A stretch of DNA of 64,000 nt from Ctenosaura bakeri (taxonomy: Eukaryota > Chordata > Lepidosauria > Squamata > Iguanidae), in the NCBI GenBank assembly GCA_948474755.1, contig CAOLHI010000057.1, positions 930,001 to 994,000 on the forward strand, given 5' to 3'. The notes below the pieces were generated by a model that was not told where the DNA came from, did not search any database, and was given only the letters and a program-made list of their open reading frames with translations. Shown piece after piece: positions 34,154 to 45,509 of the stretch (position 1 is its first letter; each line of letters starts with the position of its first letter). The position numbers and the translations under genes are program-made.

Positions 34154-34167
34154 CATTCTCGAGCTTT
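34154..34167 (-). promoter_or_regulatory. Self-priming primer-binding site
   Basis: Directly behind the 5' LTR, this 14-base sequence on the + strand is CATTCTCGAGCTTT. The reverse complement of exactly these bases lies in the LTR at 34259-34272, at the expected 5' end of the transcript. The RNA 5' end can thus fold onto this site. It is not a recognisable tRNA complement. Tf1 and sushi-group elements are known to self-prime in this way. Confidence 0.8.
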
Positions 34168-34168
34168 C

Positions 34169-34474
34169 TGTCAGGAACAGATTCACCCTCAAACGTAGCA
34201 ATAAACTTTAGTAGAAGATTTATTGAAACATAGTGAATGATACTGTCTATCAGACGTTAAAGCTCGAGAATGGAATGCTTTCCCCCCGCCTTACACTTAA
34301 ACAGCAAGTTTCTCCTGAGATAGTTGTAAAAGGACGAACGTCATCATGCCAAATGGTTCCTTTGAAATTCCAGCCGGAAGGAATGGTTGGCACCTGGGAA
34401 AGTTAACAGCCTACTATCACTATTTCCCCAGGCTACTGCTATCCTAAAACAACAAACATGGAGGACTCCTGACA
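34169..34474 (-). repeat. 5' LTR of the Ty3-type element
   Basis: 306 bp. On the - strand: TGTCAGGAGTCC start, TATA-like TTTAAG (34296-34301), the likely start site about 25-30 bases downstream around 34272, AATAAA (34219-34224) and the CCTGACA end at 34169. Confidence 0.95.
34296..34301 (-). promoter_or_regulatory. TATA-like element of the 5' LTR
   Basis: TTTAAG on the - strand, about 25-30 bases upstream of the CATTCTCGAGC sequence that should form the RNA 5' end. The spacing fits a polymerase II start. Confidence 0.5.
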
Positions 34475-34833
34475 GCTGGCATCACTAGGATGTTATGAGA
34501 ACAAAGTTCTGTGAAGATAGCGATAGAGAAATATGCAAGGGGGAGGTCACTCTGGTCAAGGAAGTAAGGGGATATGGCAAGCACCAGCCTGGGAAAGTAA
34601 AGGTGGGATTGACACATGAAGGGATTTGTGGCTTTGACCAATGAATGTTTTGTGCACTTCAGCTTGTTCTTATAACCTATAAAAGATGTATGTTGTATGT
34701 ACCCTCCAATTTCGACAGCTTCTGTGATAGTCTGTTGCTCATACTTAATCATTAAAAATAACCTGCTACCTACCTCAGAATGAATTTTGTGGAGTGTGGG
34801 TTATCCAGTACATGACACTATTAGTGCATTTCA

Positions 34834-35386
34834 TGATGGCAAACTCCATAGTTCAGCAACAGAAAATGTATGGCCTTCCAGATATTATTTCACTGCAACT
34901 CTATTTGTTTTTTTCCCCCACCACAGTTTATTTAACTTTTATATTATATTACACTAGGAAACTTTACTGTGATTGCCTGGGTTGATGTTGATGATCTTGC
35001 TTTGGGAATTTATTATCATTTTTAAAATTACAGCATAGATGAAATGATCGAAGAAACACTTTATAACATAGAAAGTATGAGTTTACAATATTAGTACAGA
35101 AGATATGAGTTTAAAAATTGAATTAATCTTATAGAAAAGACAATGCAGTAATCCAGTCCAGATGTAACAGTCCAGATTACATGTAACCAGTATATACCAC
35201 AAAGATAAAGGGCCTAATCTTTAAAGGTAGTCCTGGCTGCAGCCACCATATAGCAACCATCAGATAACTTGATAACTGGGCTCAAAACCTTTCTATAGTC
35301 ATTCTTTTGTTCCCATTAAATAACATACCCAGTTTGGAGACTGTGGTCAACCATGTGAATGTGTATAACATGATATACAGGACACA
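34834..35386. other. No recognised feature
   Basis: Unclassified AT-rich sequence. Confidence 0.4.
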
Positions 35387-36009
<623 letters not shown>

Positions 36010-37261
36010 TCATCAAAATCTGGAGTAACTAGCAACAAGTTATCTGTAATGAGTTACTAAGTTAGTGATGAGAAGTTGCATTTTAAAATCAATGTGACAA
36101 GTAAGGACATTGTTGCATTATTGCTGTAACAAGTTGCAGCTGCTAGTTTCTTTGTAAATTTCTTTCAAGGGAATTTTAAGAAATCTCTTTGACACAATGT
36201 TTTCAAGTTCTATGCCATTCTCTAATCAATTCTGGTGTTCTTCTCAAACTGAAAGTAATAGAAAAGTAGTAAGCAGTGCAATGAATAACTTTTTTTAAAA
36301 AAAAGTAACAGAACTGTCAGAATCCATTTAAGGATACACACAGGTACCATGTCCACATATGTTCTTTAGTGAGCGTTGTAGAAAGACATATGTAGAACAT
36401 CTTCTATACAATGGTCCCCTGCCCAGCCTGCTGATCACGTGCCATAGCACAAATTAAGCCAGATGCCAACTGCGTTTAGCTTTAGTAAAGTATCTCTTTA
36501 ATGTTGGGAAGAGGGGAAAAGAAAGACAGGAGAGAGGGAAAAGAGAAAAAGAAGAGAAAGAAGGAAGGAAGAATACACCCTGTGGTTACAGGTGTGGTTG
36601 AGGTTTCTGCCCCTTTTCCCATGGTTTTAGTGGTTTGAGCCATCTTCTAACCCAGAAAACAAGAAGCACAGAACCTCTAATCACTAATGAGTGGCAGGTG
36701 ACTCCATCTGCTTCATTCCTTTTTAATATTGCACTGAGCACCTGCCAAGTTGTGATGGGAATAAACTTCAACATAATTCAGATTTAAAGAAAATCAAATC
36801 ATGGTCAGCTCACTGCAATGTATGAAATATTTTCCATCCAATCTGGGGTTCTAATTGAAAGATCAACTCAGGGCCTAATTAAGAAACATATTTGCAATTA
36901 TTGGCCAATTTATCATTTGTCAATGAGCAGCAAAAGGGGATGGGAGAAAGGACACGTGGGAAAGACATAGAAACCCTCAAGCATCACTTCAGAAGGCATT
37001 TCAGATATCTTAAAGTTCCATTAAATGATTTGCTAAGGTCCAATAATACAGGTGACAACATAACGCTCTTGACAGCATGCTGACAAGACTTGTTCACATT
37101 AGCTATGCTTGGCCAGAGGTCAGATTTGTTGCATTGCTTTTCCAGTCTTATACTTTGGACAGTCTCTGATCTACCTGGATTTGATCAATATTAGTAGTTT
37201 TTCAAAAATAAAAAAAATTAATCCAGTTCAGGGAGGATTATAATGTCCAGATAAAGGGAAA
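36010..37261. other. No recognised feature
   Basis: Unclassified. A purine-rich stretch (AGAGGGAAAAGAGAAAAAGA type) lies at 36500-36570. Confidence 0.4.
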
Positions 37262-37660
37262 AATACAGGCACTTTATTCTACATCGTTCAGTTTCATTTT
37301 GAGTGCTATGTCTAGTTCTGGGCATCACAGTTTAGGAAGAATATGGAAAAGGCAAACTATGCCTAGAGAGTGCTCACCATGAATGTAAAGGGTGTCGAAA
37401 CAAAGTTGCATGAGAAATGGCTGAGGGATTGAGTAAGTTTAGGCTGTGGATGAGAAGCTAGAGAAGGAATTATGGTACCCATCTTCAAGTGCTTGAAAGG
37501 ATGTTGGATGGAAGAGGAAGTAAGCTTCTTTAAAAAAAAAAATTCCTTGCTTCAGGAAATTGGAATGTAACCAATGGATTAAACTCACAAGAACATCTAA
37601 GAATCAGAGAGAACTTTCTGATGGTCAGAAAAGGGTACTAATAGACTATCCTTCATTGGA
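37262..37660 (+). mobile_element. Old CR1/L3-type LINE fragment
   Basis: Decayed sequence with the order of CR1-family ORF2 ends: GTCTAGTTCTGGGCATCACA, then the KLE-x-VQ-like region, TTTAGGCTGTGGATGAGAAG and CTTCAAGTGCTTGAAAGGAT. More diverged than the CR1 copies at 35387 and 44874, so older or of another subfamily. Confidence 0.55.
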
Positions 37661-38465
37661 GATCTGCATATTGTATCTATCAGCTGTATGTACTGTATGT
37701 ATCAGCTGAAGCATCCTTCAGCTGTGGATTCCTGAAAAGGTGGAGTGAGGAGATTGCACTCCATAGTTATAAGTAGAAGAAGTAAAGGGGAAAAGGATTT
37801 GCTTCTTTAGAAAAAAAGTCCAGAAATAACAGTAAAGTCTTGCTCTTATAAATTTCCAAGACTAAATCCAGTAATTGTTGGTTTTATATTTTCAGGGATG
37901 CTGTATCTACCCTTATAGGTTAGGAGTCTGGAAGCTCCAGCCCTCTAAGATGTTTTCAGACTCTAGCAATATGACCTGGAGTGATAGAAGTTGTAGACCA
38001 AGAAAATCTGCTGGGCTAGAAGTTCCCTATCCCTACTCTAGATGTTGCCACTTAATTAATTCTTCATTACCCTTCCCACAATTCATTTTGAAACTTTTAC
38101 AATCTTATTGAGGGCTTATTGCTTTTCATCTTTCTCTTTCTTTCTTGTCTGTCTTCCCCATTCTTTTAACATTTATTCTCCAGGCTAATGAAGAATTAAT
38201 GAAATAGAAAACTTTGTAACATTTTCATTTCTCCAAATAAAGGTACTTCTCTACTTTTAATAAATGTTTAGCTTTATAGATGGAGTTTATAAGTGAGTTA
38301 TTATGATTCAAAAACAGCTAATCAAAACCAGAATACATTGTACAATGGCTGGCCCTCAGATAAGGAAATGGTAGAATTGGATTACTTAACCTGAGTTTGC
38401 AGATTTTGGATATGGAGATAATTGGACTGGATTACTTAAAATGATTTTGAAAATTTTGGCAGCAA
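37661..38465. other. No recognised feature
   Basis: Unclassified AT-rich sequence. Confidence 0.4.
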
Positions 38466-38474
38466 AATAAATAA

Positions 38475-38528
<54 letters not shown>

Positions 38529-38534
38529 GGATAG
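38466..38534. repeat. (AGAT)n microsatellite
   Basis: About 15 tandem AGAT units preceded by AAAT units. Confidence 0.95.
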
Positions 38535-38564
38535 TCTTCAGAGCTTAAGCCTGATTTTTTTTTA

Positions 38565-38586
38565 AACAACAACAACAACAACAACA
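38565..38586. repeat. (AAC)n microsatellite
   Basis: About seven AAC units. Confidence 0.9.
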
Positions 38587-40320
38587 CCACCATATGTCTT
38601 ACTGAAGAATATTGGGCCAATCTTTCCTTCTCAAAACTGGCAGGTAGGTTAGTTCTGGGAAGTAACACTTGGATCTTGCCTTGAAGTGAGACACTGAACA
38701 GCAGGATCTTTGCTGGACAAGGTTTCTCGTGTGTTTTAATGGTTTACTGGAGGCATATAATATATTCCTCTCTGGTTCCAGATTTAAATCAACAGTAAGA
38801 ACTTCGCCAGTTTTTATTTTAAATGCTAATCTTTTAACACTTTATCCACAAAACCAATATTATTTGTCAGGATATCTGCATTTAACTAATGTAAATGTTT
38901 TATATCTGTGTTTAATTTAATGGGGTTATATGGTTCTTTCTGCAACATGTTAAAGCACTGTCACTGTTTGCAGCATTTGTTCCAAAGGCAGTGCGATGGG
39001 GGGCTGGGAGAAGGGAAAAAGAATGAATGAAGCTCAACAGTGTAGAAAGAGAAAAATTTCTTTTTCCCCCAACTGCGTTAATCAGAAAAAGCTGAAATAT
39101 AGCATATCATTTCTCTTGAATAAAACTGGCAGAATATAAATCACCCTTAATACCTCCAGTCCTTCACAACAATACAGAAGGAATAAGGCTGTCACTGTTC
39201 TGCACACACTTTGTATGCTTCAAAGCCTTCTGCTTTGTCTGGCAATTCTGAATAATAGAGGATCCTGAGCCATGTATATGAAAGTTGGATTAATGTGCAA
39301 GATTTAATCTACAGTTTGCAAGGGCCAAGCAAATTCCAGGGGAAATCAAGAGTTCAAGAAATGCGCCTCCCAAACTGAAAATAGGTCTCAAGTCCAGCTT
39401 GTAACATATTGTTCATGACACATTTCTCATCCCAGACAAATCCTCTCCCTTCCTTTCCTCAAATGAGTTTAGTATACAGTGGAAAAGTCCTGGTGACATT
39501 TCAAAGGTGTCCTGGGTCTTCATTTGTTGTGAGGGTAAGATTCAAGTTCCATATTTAGCTGAATGTGTCAAGAACTAAATAAAATCATAGGACAGATGAA
39601 GGCTACACCTTTTCCCATATTCACATCCCCCCTCCTTAAGTTTTTTTTTTATTCCACTTTTGAAGACATTTGCTAATTTTAGTAAATTCTAACAAAAGTG
39701 AAACAAACAAAATTCTTGCCCATGTACAAATTTATTCACCTGACCAATTTCAGTGGGTACAACTACTCCCAGTATACAGAAGAAAACACTGGATCTGTCT
39801 GCCATGTAGCCGTTAAAGATGAGGAAACTGTCAGGAGGAAAAAAAGATGACAAATGCAGCACCATAAATATTGTCAGCATGCTGAAATAATCCAACAGAT
39901 ATGGTAAGTCCATGTACTTTTCTTTCTATGTGTTCTATATATCCCAAGACCTCAGCAAATTTGATAATTTCTTAATGGGGAATGTCATTGTTTTCAAAAT
40001 AGAATGTAGCACCCTGAAGGAAGCATTTTTACTTCAGTGGTTCCTTGTGATGACCAGGTAAAGAGAGGCATCAAGCTTGACCATCAGAGGCAAAGTTAAA
40101 TACACCTACTTTTCTACCTATCCTCCAATATAGCATTGAGGCATGGATGTTTCTTTTGCTAGAGATTAAACATTCAGTAGCTATGAGCAGAGGTAGTCCC
40201 ATCATAGAATTTTTGAGCCTCCTTGCTTGGCTACCACAACCCTGTGGCCATGCGGGTGAGAGGAAGAAGGATTCTGAATGAGAACGATCCTTCATCACCT
40301 TCTATGATAGCTGACAAGGT
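38587..40320. other. No recognised feature
   Basis: Unclassified AT-rich sequence; no frame longer than 75 codons. Confidence 0.4.
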
Positions 40321-40868
40321 GTGAGACTCCTTGCTTGTGATAGATAATGATGCTGTGATTGAGGAGCAACTGATTGTGGAGGAGGCCGAACCAGTGGGTG
40401 AGCAAGTCAACCTGCAAACATCCCCTGCACTGGGAGGTCAAACAGAGACTGAGTTGCCCCAGCCAGCTCATGACAGAGAGGGAACCAGCAGTGATGCAGA
40501 GGAGTTGCAGCCAGCTGTGCCCATCAGCCCTCAAACATGCAGAAGGCTGAAACAGGCTGCTAAGAGGGAGGCTGCTTGGACTAGGCTGAGGAAACAATAA
40601 TGAGCAGCACCTGCTCACAGGGGCTATTTAAGTCTGCCAATGTGGCTGCTCCTTGCTTGAAGCAAATTATTAGCAAGCCCTCACAACCTTTGTGTCTCCT
40701 GCTCCCTGAAGCCCTCCGGATGGATCTCTGCTTCCTGAACCTTTGGACTGGAACTTGACCTGGCTTGGCTTATGTTTTCCTCGTGTTTGGTATATTTAGA
40801 CTCCCCAAATGTTCCTGACCTCTCTCCTCCCTTGCTGGCTGCAGCCTGGCAAGGAGAGATTCCTGACA
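40321..40868 (+). mobile_element. LTR-like repeat (tentative)
   Basis: A moderately GC-rich island with an 89-codon open frame at 40331-40600 (TTG start; C-terminus SPQTCRRLKQAAKREA), a TATA-like TATTTAAG at 40625, a CTTTGGACTGGAACTTGACC segment and a CCTGACA end. The layout recalls Ty3-type LTRs of lizards, but I found neither a matching second LTR nor a TSD. Confidence 0.35.
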
Positions 40869-41329
40869 CTGCTTGCCTCTTCATCCCCTCTCTCCGGCTG
40901 GCAATGTGGCTATGCAGATAGGAGGGAGAGCAAAGGATCCAAGTAAGGATGATCCCCTTTCCCTAGATATGATAGCTGGTGATAGGCAATTCCTGCTCCC
41001 TCTGCCTCCTTCCCATCAATGGGAAGGTTGGAAAGAAGTGAAGGGGTCAAGAAAGAGGTGAGCCTGAGGAGGTAGTCTTTATATCCCCTGCAAGACATCT
41101 TTGAAAACTGCACAGTTTTTCAAAATGTTCTTGCAGCAGATAGAAAATTGTCTAAATTACTCATTCTCTCCTGCAGCAATAAAAAAGATGTAAACAAGCA
41201 CATCCCTAGTCTAGCTAGTTGATAGAGTCTGGTCTCCTGGCATTATTACTCTTAGGCTGCATAGAAAATATATCTATATAACCATAATTCATGTTTAGCT
41301 CTGTGTGCAGAGGCAAAGAAGAAGAATCT
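40869..41329. other. No recognised feature
   Basis: Unclassified. Confidence 0.4.
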
Positions 41330-43394
41330 GAAACATTCAATGCAGGCATCCTGAAGGACATCAATCGCATGGTACATATTGATAATTATAGGTGATTGTA
41401 ACACTGAAGCAGGAAACAGAATAGCAGTAAGCTTTGTTGGAGAATCTGGCTTAAGATCAGGAAATGAAACTAGAGAGTGACTAATCAAATTTTGGGAAGC
41501 CAACAGTTGTTTGTGGCAAGCACATTCTCTAGAGAAATGAATGGGCTACTGTATACATGGACATCACTGCATGACCAATGCAAAAATCAAATAGACTATA
41601 TAAAGGGGAACAAAAGAAGTAGGAGCTCCATTCTCATTGCAAAGACAAGACAAAGCACTGATTATGGCACAGACCATTACCTGGTAATATGAATATTTAA
41701 AGTAAAACTAAAGAACATTAAAGCAATCATGGTACCAAAACACACTCAAGATCATCACTTAAGATCATCCTTGTAGAATACAAAGACTATATAAAGAATA
41801 TATTTGCACTATTGATCGTAATAAACTGTGAATCAGAAGAACTGTGCACTAAAACAAGAGACATTGACATGAAGAATGCAGAAAGACGCCGGAGCCAAGA
41901 ACAAAGCAAGCTTCATTGGATGATTGATGAAACTCTCCAAATGGCCAGGGACAGATGAGAAGCAAAAGTGAAAGGTGACAGAAACAAGGTCTGAATCTGA
42001 ACACAACTGGTTAGTGACTTGTGCGTAAAGAGAACTATTATAATGAATCAACCAACCAATCAAGAATCAAGAAACAAAAGAAAACAACAAAGAAGGTAGA
42101 AAAAGAATCTCTTCAACATTCAAAGGGAAGTTTAAACCAAGAGTAGGGATGCTGAATGTTCAATAGGGAATTACATTCTATGATCAGGACAAATGAAAAT
42201 ATTACAGCAAAGCTTTTGATTGTGTAAATCATGTGAAACCACGGATCACTTTAAAAGAAATGGGAGCATCATAGCACTTGATTTTCCTAATGTGTAACCC
42301 ATACTCTCCACAAGAGGCCACTGAAGAAGAAGAATGGTTTTCATTTGGCTTAGAGGCCAGAAAGGCTACATTTTATCTCTCTATCCGCAGAGTATATCAT
42401 ATGGAGAGCAGGATTAGTCTCAGAGGAAAAGGGTGTCAAATCCAGGAAAGAAACATCAATAATTTCAGATATGCAGATGGTGCCATACTACTAGTAGAAA
42501 ATAGGTTTGGAATAACAAAGGATGAAAATGAAGGATCACAGCTGAATATTAAGAAAACAAACATGGTTTTACATAACTTTAAAATGGGTGATGAAGACAA
42601 GAAAATTCATAGAGATTTTTTACATCTTGGTTCATTTATCAGTGAAAATGGAAACTACTATAGAAGATCGAGACATGGAAGAGAAGCTATGAAAGAACTG
42701 GGTAAGACACTCAGGTGTAAAGATATGTCACTAGATACCAATCTAAGGCCCTTTCCACATGGCATTTGCCATGCGAAACGGCTCCTGGAGCGTTGTGCGA
42801 TTGTGAGGAGCGATCTGCATGATGCACTCACAATTGCGTGACACTCCAGGGGCCGGCAGTTCGGATTGCACACCTTTTCATTTTTGGCTGGAAGCCAGAA
42901 ATGGTGCATGGTTGTGCATTCCTCCCGGGCCCTGTGTTCACTTACCTGGCATGCGGAGCCTCCGGAGCTGCACCGGTCACGCTTCCTGCCCCAGCACAGC
43001 CTGGGAAACTCCCAGGCTGCACTGTGGAAGGAAGAGGCGGGGCTCTCACGCGAGCAGGCAGCTCATGTGGAGCTGAAGCAGCAAGGATGTGAGATCCTCT
43101 CACCAGAGGCTGCTCGTGTGATCCCCATACCCCAGTGCCGAAAAAAGGTAAGGTGCGGAAAGGGCCTAATACATAGCATGTTTCCATTTTCTATATATGG
43201 ATATAAAGGCTGGACAGTGAAGAAAACTGGTAAGACAAAGAAATCAACTCATATTGACATGTGTTACTGGAGGGTTGCACAGGAAATGTGGTACTGGAGG
43301 AGGGTATTGATAAGGGTATCTCTTCAAAATCTCTCATTCATAAGATCTTCCTGAGTCAAAGATGACTTCACATCACATAATGACAACAACAGCT
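41330..43394 (+). pseudogene. Old BovB/RTE-type LINE, split by a DNA element
   Basis: Decayed ORF2 of the RTE clade. The recognisable order on the + strand is: a GD-x-N endonuclease block (about 41390), YTWTS...NQIDYI...R-x-RSSI and SDH-like TDHYLVI (41540-41692), KAFDCVNH (about 42210-42235), the NNFRYAD-G active-site region (42458-42485, with the second Asp lost), FLHLGS and GREAMKELGK (to 42740). After the inserted element at 42747-43166 it continues with IYGYKGWTVKK (43195 onward) and ends with ACAACAACAG. Full BovB ORFs are about 1000 codons; here the 5' part is missing and stops are frequent. Confidence 0.8.
42747..43166. mobile_element. 420-bp inverted-repeat element in the BovB-type LINE, TAA TSD
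   Basis: Left end GGCCCTTTCCACATGG, right end (reversed) GGCCCTTTCCGCACC. TSD TAA at 42744-42746 and 43167-43169. The interior is GC-rich; its open frames on both strands (81-162 codons) are not related to any transposase. The LINE coding sequence resumes on the far side, which confirms the borders. Confidence 0.8.
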
Positions 43395-43585
43395 ATGAAC
43401 ATACAGCTCAAATTCTATTCTGTTCCACTCCTAAAATCTATTTATAGAGAAAAGATCTTCCCAAATAAATAATGTTTTTCCCTCAACAGTTTGTGATTAA
43501 GGAACCACTTTGGGTCCCATAGTGGGGAAAAAGGAGGGCTGAGATCCTGAATCATCATCCTATGATGACATAGTTCCATCATTGA

Positions 43586-43780
43586 TGTTGTTATTGCTGT
43601 TTGTTTGTTTTCAAGTCCTTTCTGACTTATGGTGACTGTCAGCAAATGAGGTTTTCTGGGGCTGAGAGTATGTGACACACCCAAGGTCACTCAGGGGGTT
43701 TCCATGGCTGACAAAGGAATTGAACCCTAGTCTTTAGAGTCATAGTCCAATGCTCAAACCACTGCACAATGCTGGCTCTT
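43586..43780 (-). mobile_element. tRNA-headed SINE (copy D)
   Basis: The best preserved copy. On the - strand: AGAGCCAGCATTGTGCAGTGG with an A-box-like TGTGCAGTGGTT, B box GGGTTCAATTCC (reverse of 43716-43727), CATGGAAACC, and a tail ending in AACAACATC. It lies about 190 bases after the BovB-type LINE end. Confidence 0.7.
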
Positions 43781-44324
43781 CATTACAGTTATGATTAATG
43801 TCTTCTCCCCTCACCTATCTTTGCAGCCCGGCAGCACATCGACCAAAGTATTTCTGAGGCACTGAATATCAGGATGCTAAGAAATCACATTTGCAGTGCC
43901 TTCCCAGTCACAAAGTGCTTTAAGAACAGGCAGCTGGAAAAATCTTTTATGGTCTCACCATAACTGCTTATCCCAAATTAACATGCAACTGACGTCATCT
44001 TACAAATGTCGTTTCCCAGCAGCCCAACTTGCAGTGTCCTACTGCAATTAGTAATGGTGCAGTCAGAGCACTGGTAGGCTGCAATGTCAGTTTTTGACAA
44101 CCTGTTCCTAACTGCTGCACAGGATACCAGCCCAAATAAATAACAAGTAAAAGCAATCTTTTTTTCTAGGTACTCTTGAATATACATTTTAATTTACCAG
44201 AGTGACGATTCTTTACAAATTTGATTCTCAAAGGAAGCAATACTCAATTTAACCCTTTTTCTTTATGTAGTGAGAAAATCTTCAATAATTTCAATTTTCA
44301 AAGAATATTCACAGTTCACAAAAT
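43781..44324. other. No recognised feature
   Basis: Unclassified AT-rich sequence. Confidence 0.4.
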
Positions 44325-44545
44325 TCACATTTTTTTCCCTTGAGAAAATCCCATTTTCTGCACAGGTAACAGCATTTCTGTGCAGAAAATAATATTTCCA
44401 TGGATATCTTATTTTCTGCTCAGAAAATGCTGTGCTTTGGGACTTCTTGTGTGTTAATTTCACATAGGTTTTTTTGCACAAATGCTTTCATTTTCTGTAC
44501 AATGTATCTGCACCGAAAAAATTTTATACACAGAAAATGCTAACA
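44325..44545. repeat. Second cluster of TTTTCTGCACAGAAAA-like palindromes
   Basis: Contains CATTTTCTGCACAGG, TTTCTGTGCAGAAAATA, TTTTCTGCTCAGAAAATG, TTTTCTGTACAATG and ACACAGAAAATGC within about 200 bases. Related to 21130-21290. Confidence 0.5.
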
Positions 44546-44873
44546 AAAATACCAACAAAACAAATACTAATAAATATTAACAAAAAAAAATGAACCTTGC
44601 ACTGAATAAATTCCAAACCTCCAAGATGTTCATCAATCTAAGATTCTCCTCAGCTGAATTGACCAACAATGAAGAAGCATACATTTGACACTGTCTGAGT
44701 ATTTTTTAATATTCTTTTTTATCCCTGTTCTTCATGTCTGTCTCATTTTCAATTAAAGCCCAAAAGAGACGACAAAAGACCTCCGGAAGTATTGCATTGT
44801 TCAGTCATCTGACGGGTGAAAGTATGTTAGCGCATCAGGCAAAATCGATGGACTATGCTTAAAGGTATAGAGA
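44546..44873. other. No recognised feature
   Basis: AT-rich, unclassified. Confidence 0.4.
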
Positions 44874-44897
44874 ATCATAGAATCATAGAATCATAGA
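44874..44897 (-). repeat. CR1 3' terminal ATTCTATG repeats
   Basis: Read on the - strand: tandem ATTCTATG units ending in ATTCTCT, used by CR1 RT for priming. Confidence 0.9.
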
Positions 44898-44961
44898 AAT
44901 GTAGGGTTGGAAGAGACCACAGGGGCCATCCAGTCCAACCTCCTGCCATGCAGGAACACCC

Positions 44962-45507
44962 TCAAAGCACTCCCAACAGATGGCCATCAAGCCTCTGCTT
45001 AAAGACCTCCAAGGAAGGAGACTCCACTACACTCCGAGGCAGCATATTCCACTGCCGGACAGCCCTGACTGTCAGGAAGTTCTTCCTGAGGTTCAGGTGG
45101 AATCTCCTTTCCTGCAGCTTGAATCCATTGCTCCTTGTCCTGGTCTCTGGAGCAGCAGAAAACAAGCCCTCTCCCTCCTCTACGTGGCATCCCTTCAAAT
45201 ATTTAAACATGGCTATCATGTCCCCTCTTAACCTTCTCTTCTGTAGACTAAACATACCCAGCTCTCTAAGTTTATCCTCATAGGGCATGGCTTCCAGGCC
45301 TCTCACCATTTTGGTCGCCCTCCTCTGGACTTGCTCCAGCTTGTCAATGTCCTTCTTGAATTGAGGTGCCCAGAACTGGACACAGTATTCAAGATGGGGT
45401 CTAACCAAAGCAGAGTAGAGTGGTACCAGTACCTCTCTCGATCTAGACACCATATTCCTATTGATGCAGCCAAGAATTTCATTTGGCTTTCTTGCCTGCC
45501 GCATCAC
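44962..45507 (-). pseudogene. CR1 ORF2 C-terminal part, shifted frame
   Basis: A 181-codon frame continuing the same protein after a one-base shift near 45490. It contains [57 protein letters not shown] and [24 protein letters not shown], the conserved end of CR1 ORF2. The start codon shown is incidental. Confidence 0.88.
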
Positions 45508-45509
45508 AC

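Larger units (their letters stand above)
29242..34474 (-). mobile_element. Nearly intact Ty3-type (Tf1/sushi-like) LTR retrotransposon
   Basis: A 5.2-kb element on the - strand: 5' LTR (34169-34474), self-priming site, a single gag-pol frame, a purine-rich tract and the 3' LTR (29242-29546). Flanked by a perfect 5-bp TSD GCTGG (29237-29241 and 34475-34479). The LTRs are 306 and 305 bp, and I see only one difference, a C in a homopolymer. A young insertion follows from that. The order PR-RT-RNaseH-IN is that of Ty3/Metaviridae. There is no envelope gene. Confidence 0.95.
29206..34828 (+). mobile_element. Possible solo LTR split by the Ty3-type element
   Basis: With the 5.2-kb Ty3 element and one GCTGG removed, about 370 bases remain (29206-29241 joined to 34480-34828). 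They start TG, carry TATAAAAG (34678) and a variant poly(A) signal ATTAAA (34751), and end CA. TTTCA flanks both sides (29201-29205 and 34829-34833), a possible 5-bp TSD within a shared ATTTCATG. The terminal inverted repeat is weak, so the edges are tentative. Confidence 0.4.

Noticed and set aside
42866..43354. 162-codon + strand frame
   Set aside because: Runs across the border between the 420-bp DNA element and the BovB-type LINE, so it cannot be one gene.
43716..43770. Possible tRNA gene (A and B boxes)
   Set aside because: No foldable cloverleaf with a proper acceptor stem; the sequence is the head of a SINE present in several copies.
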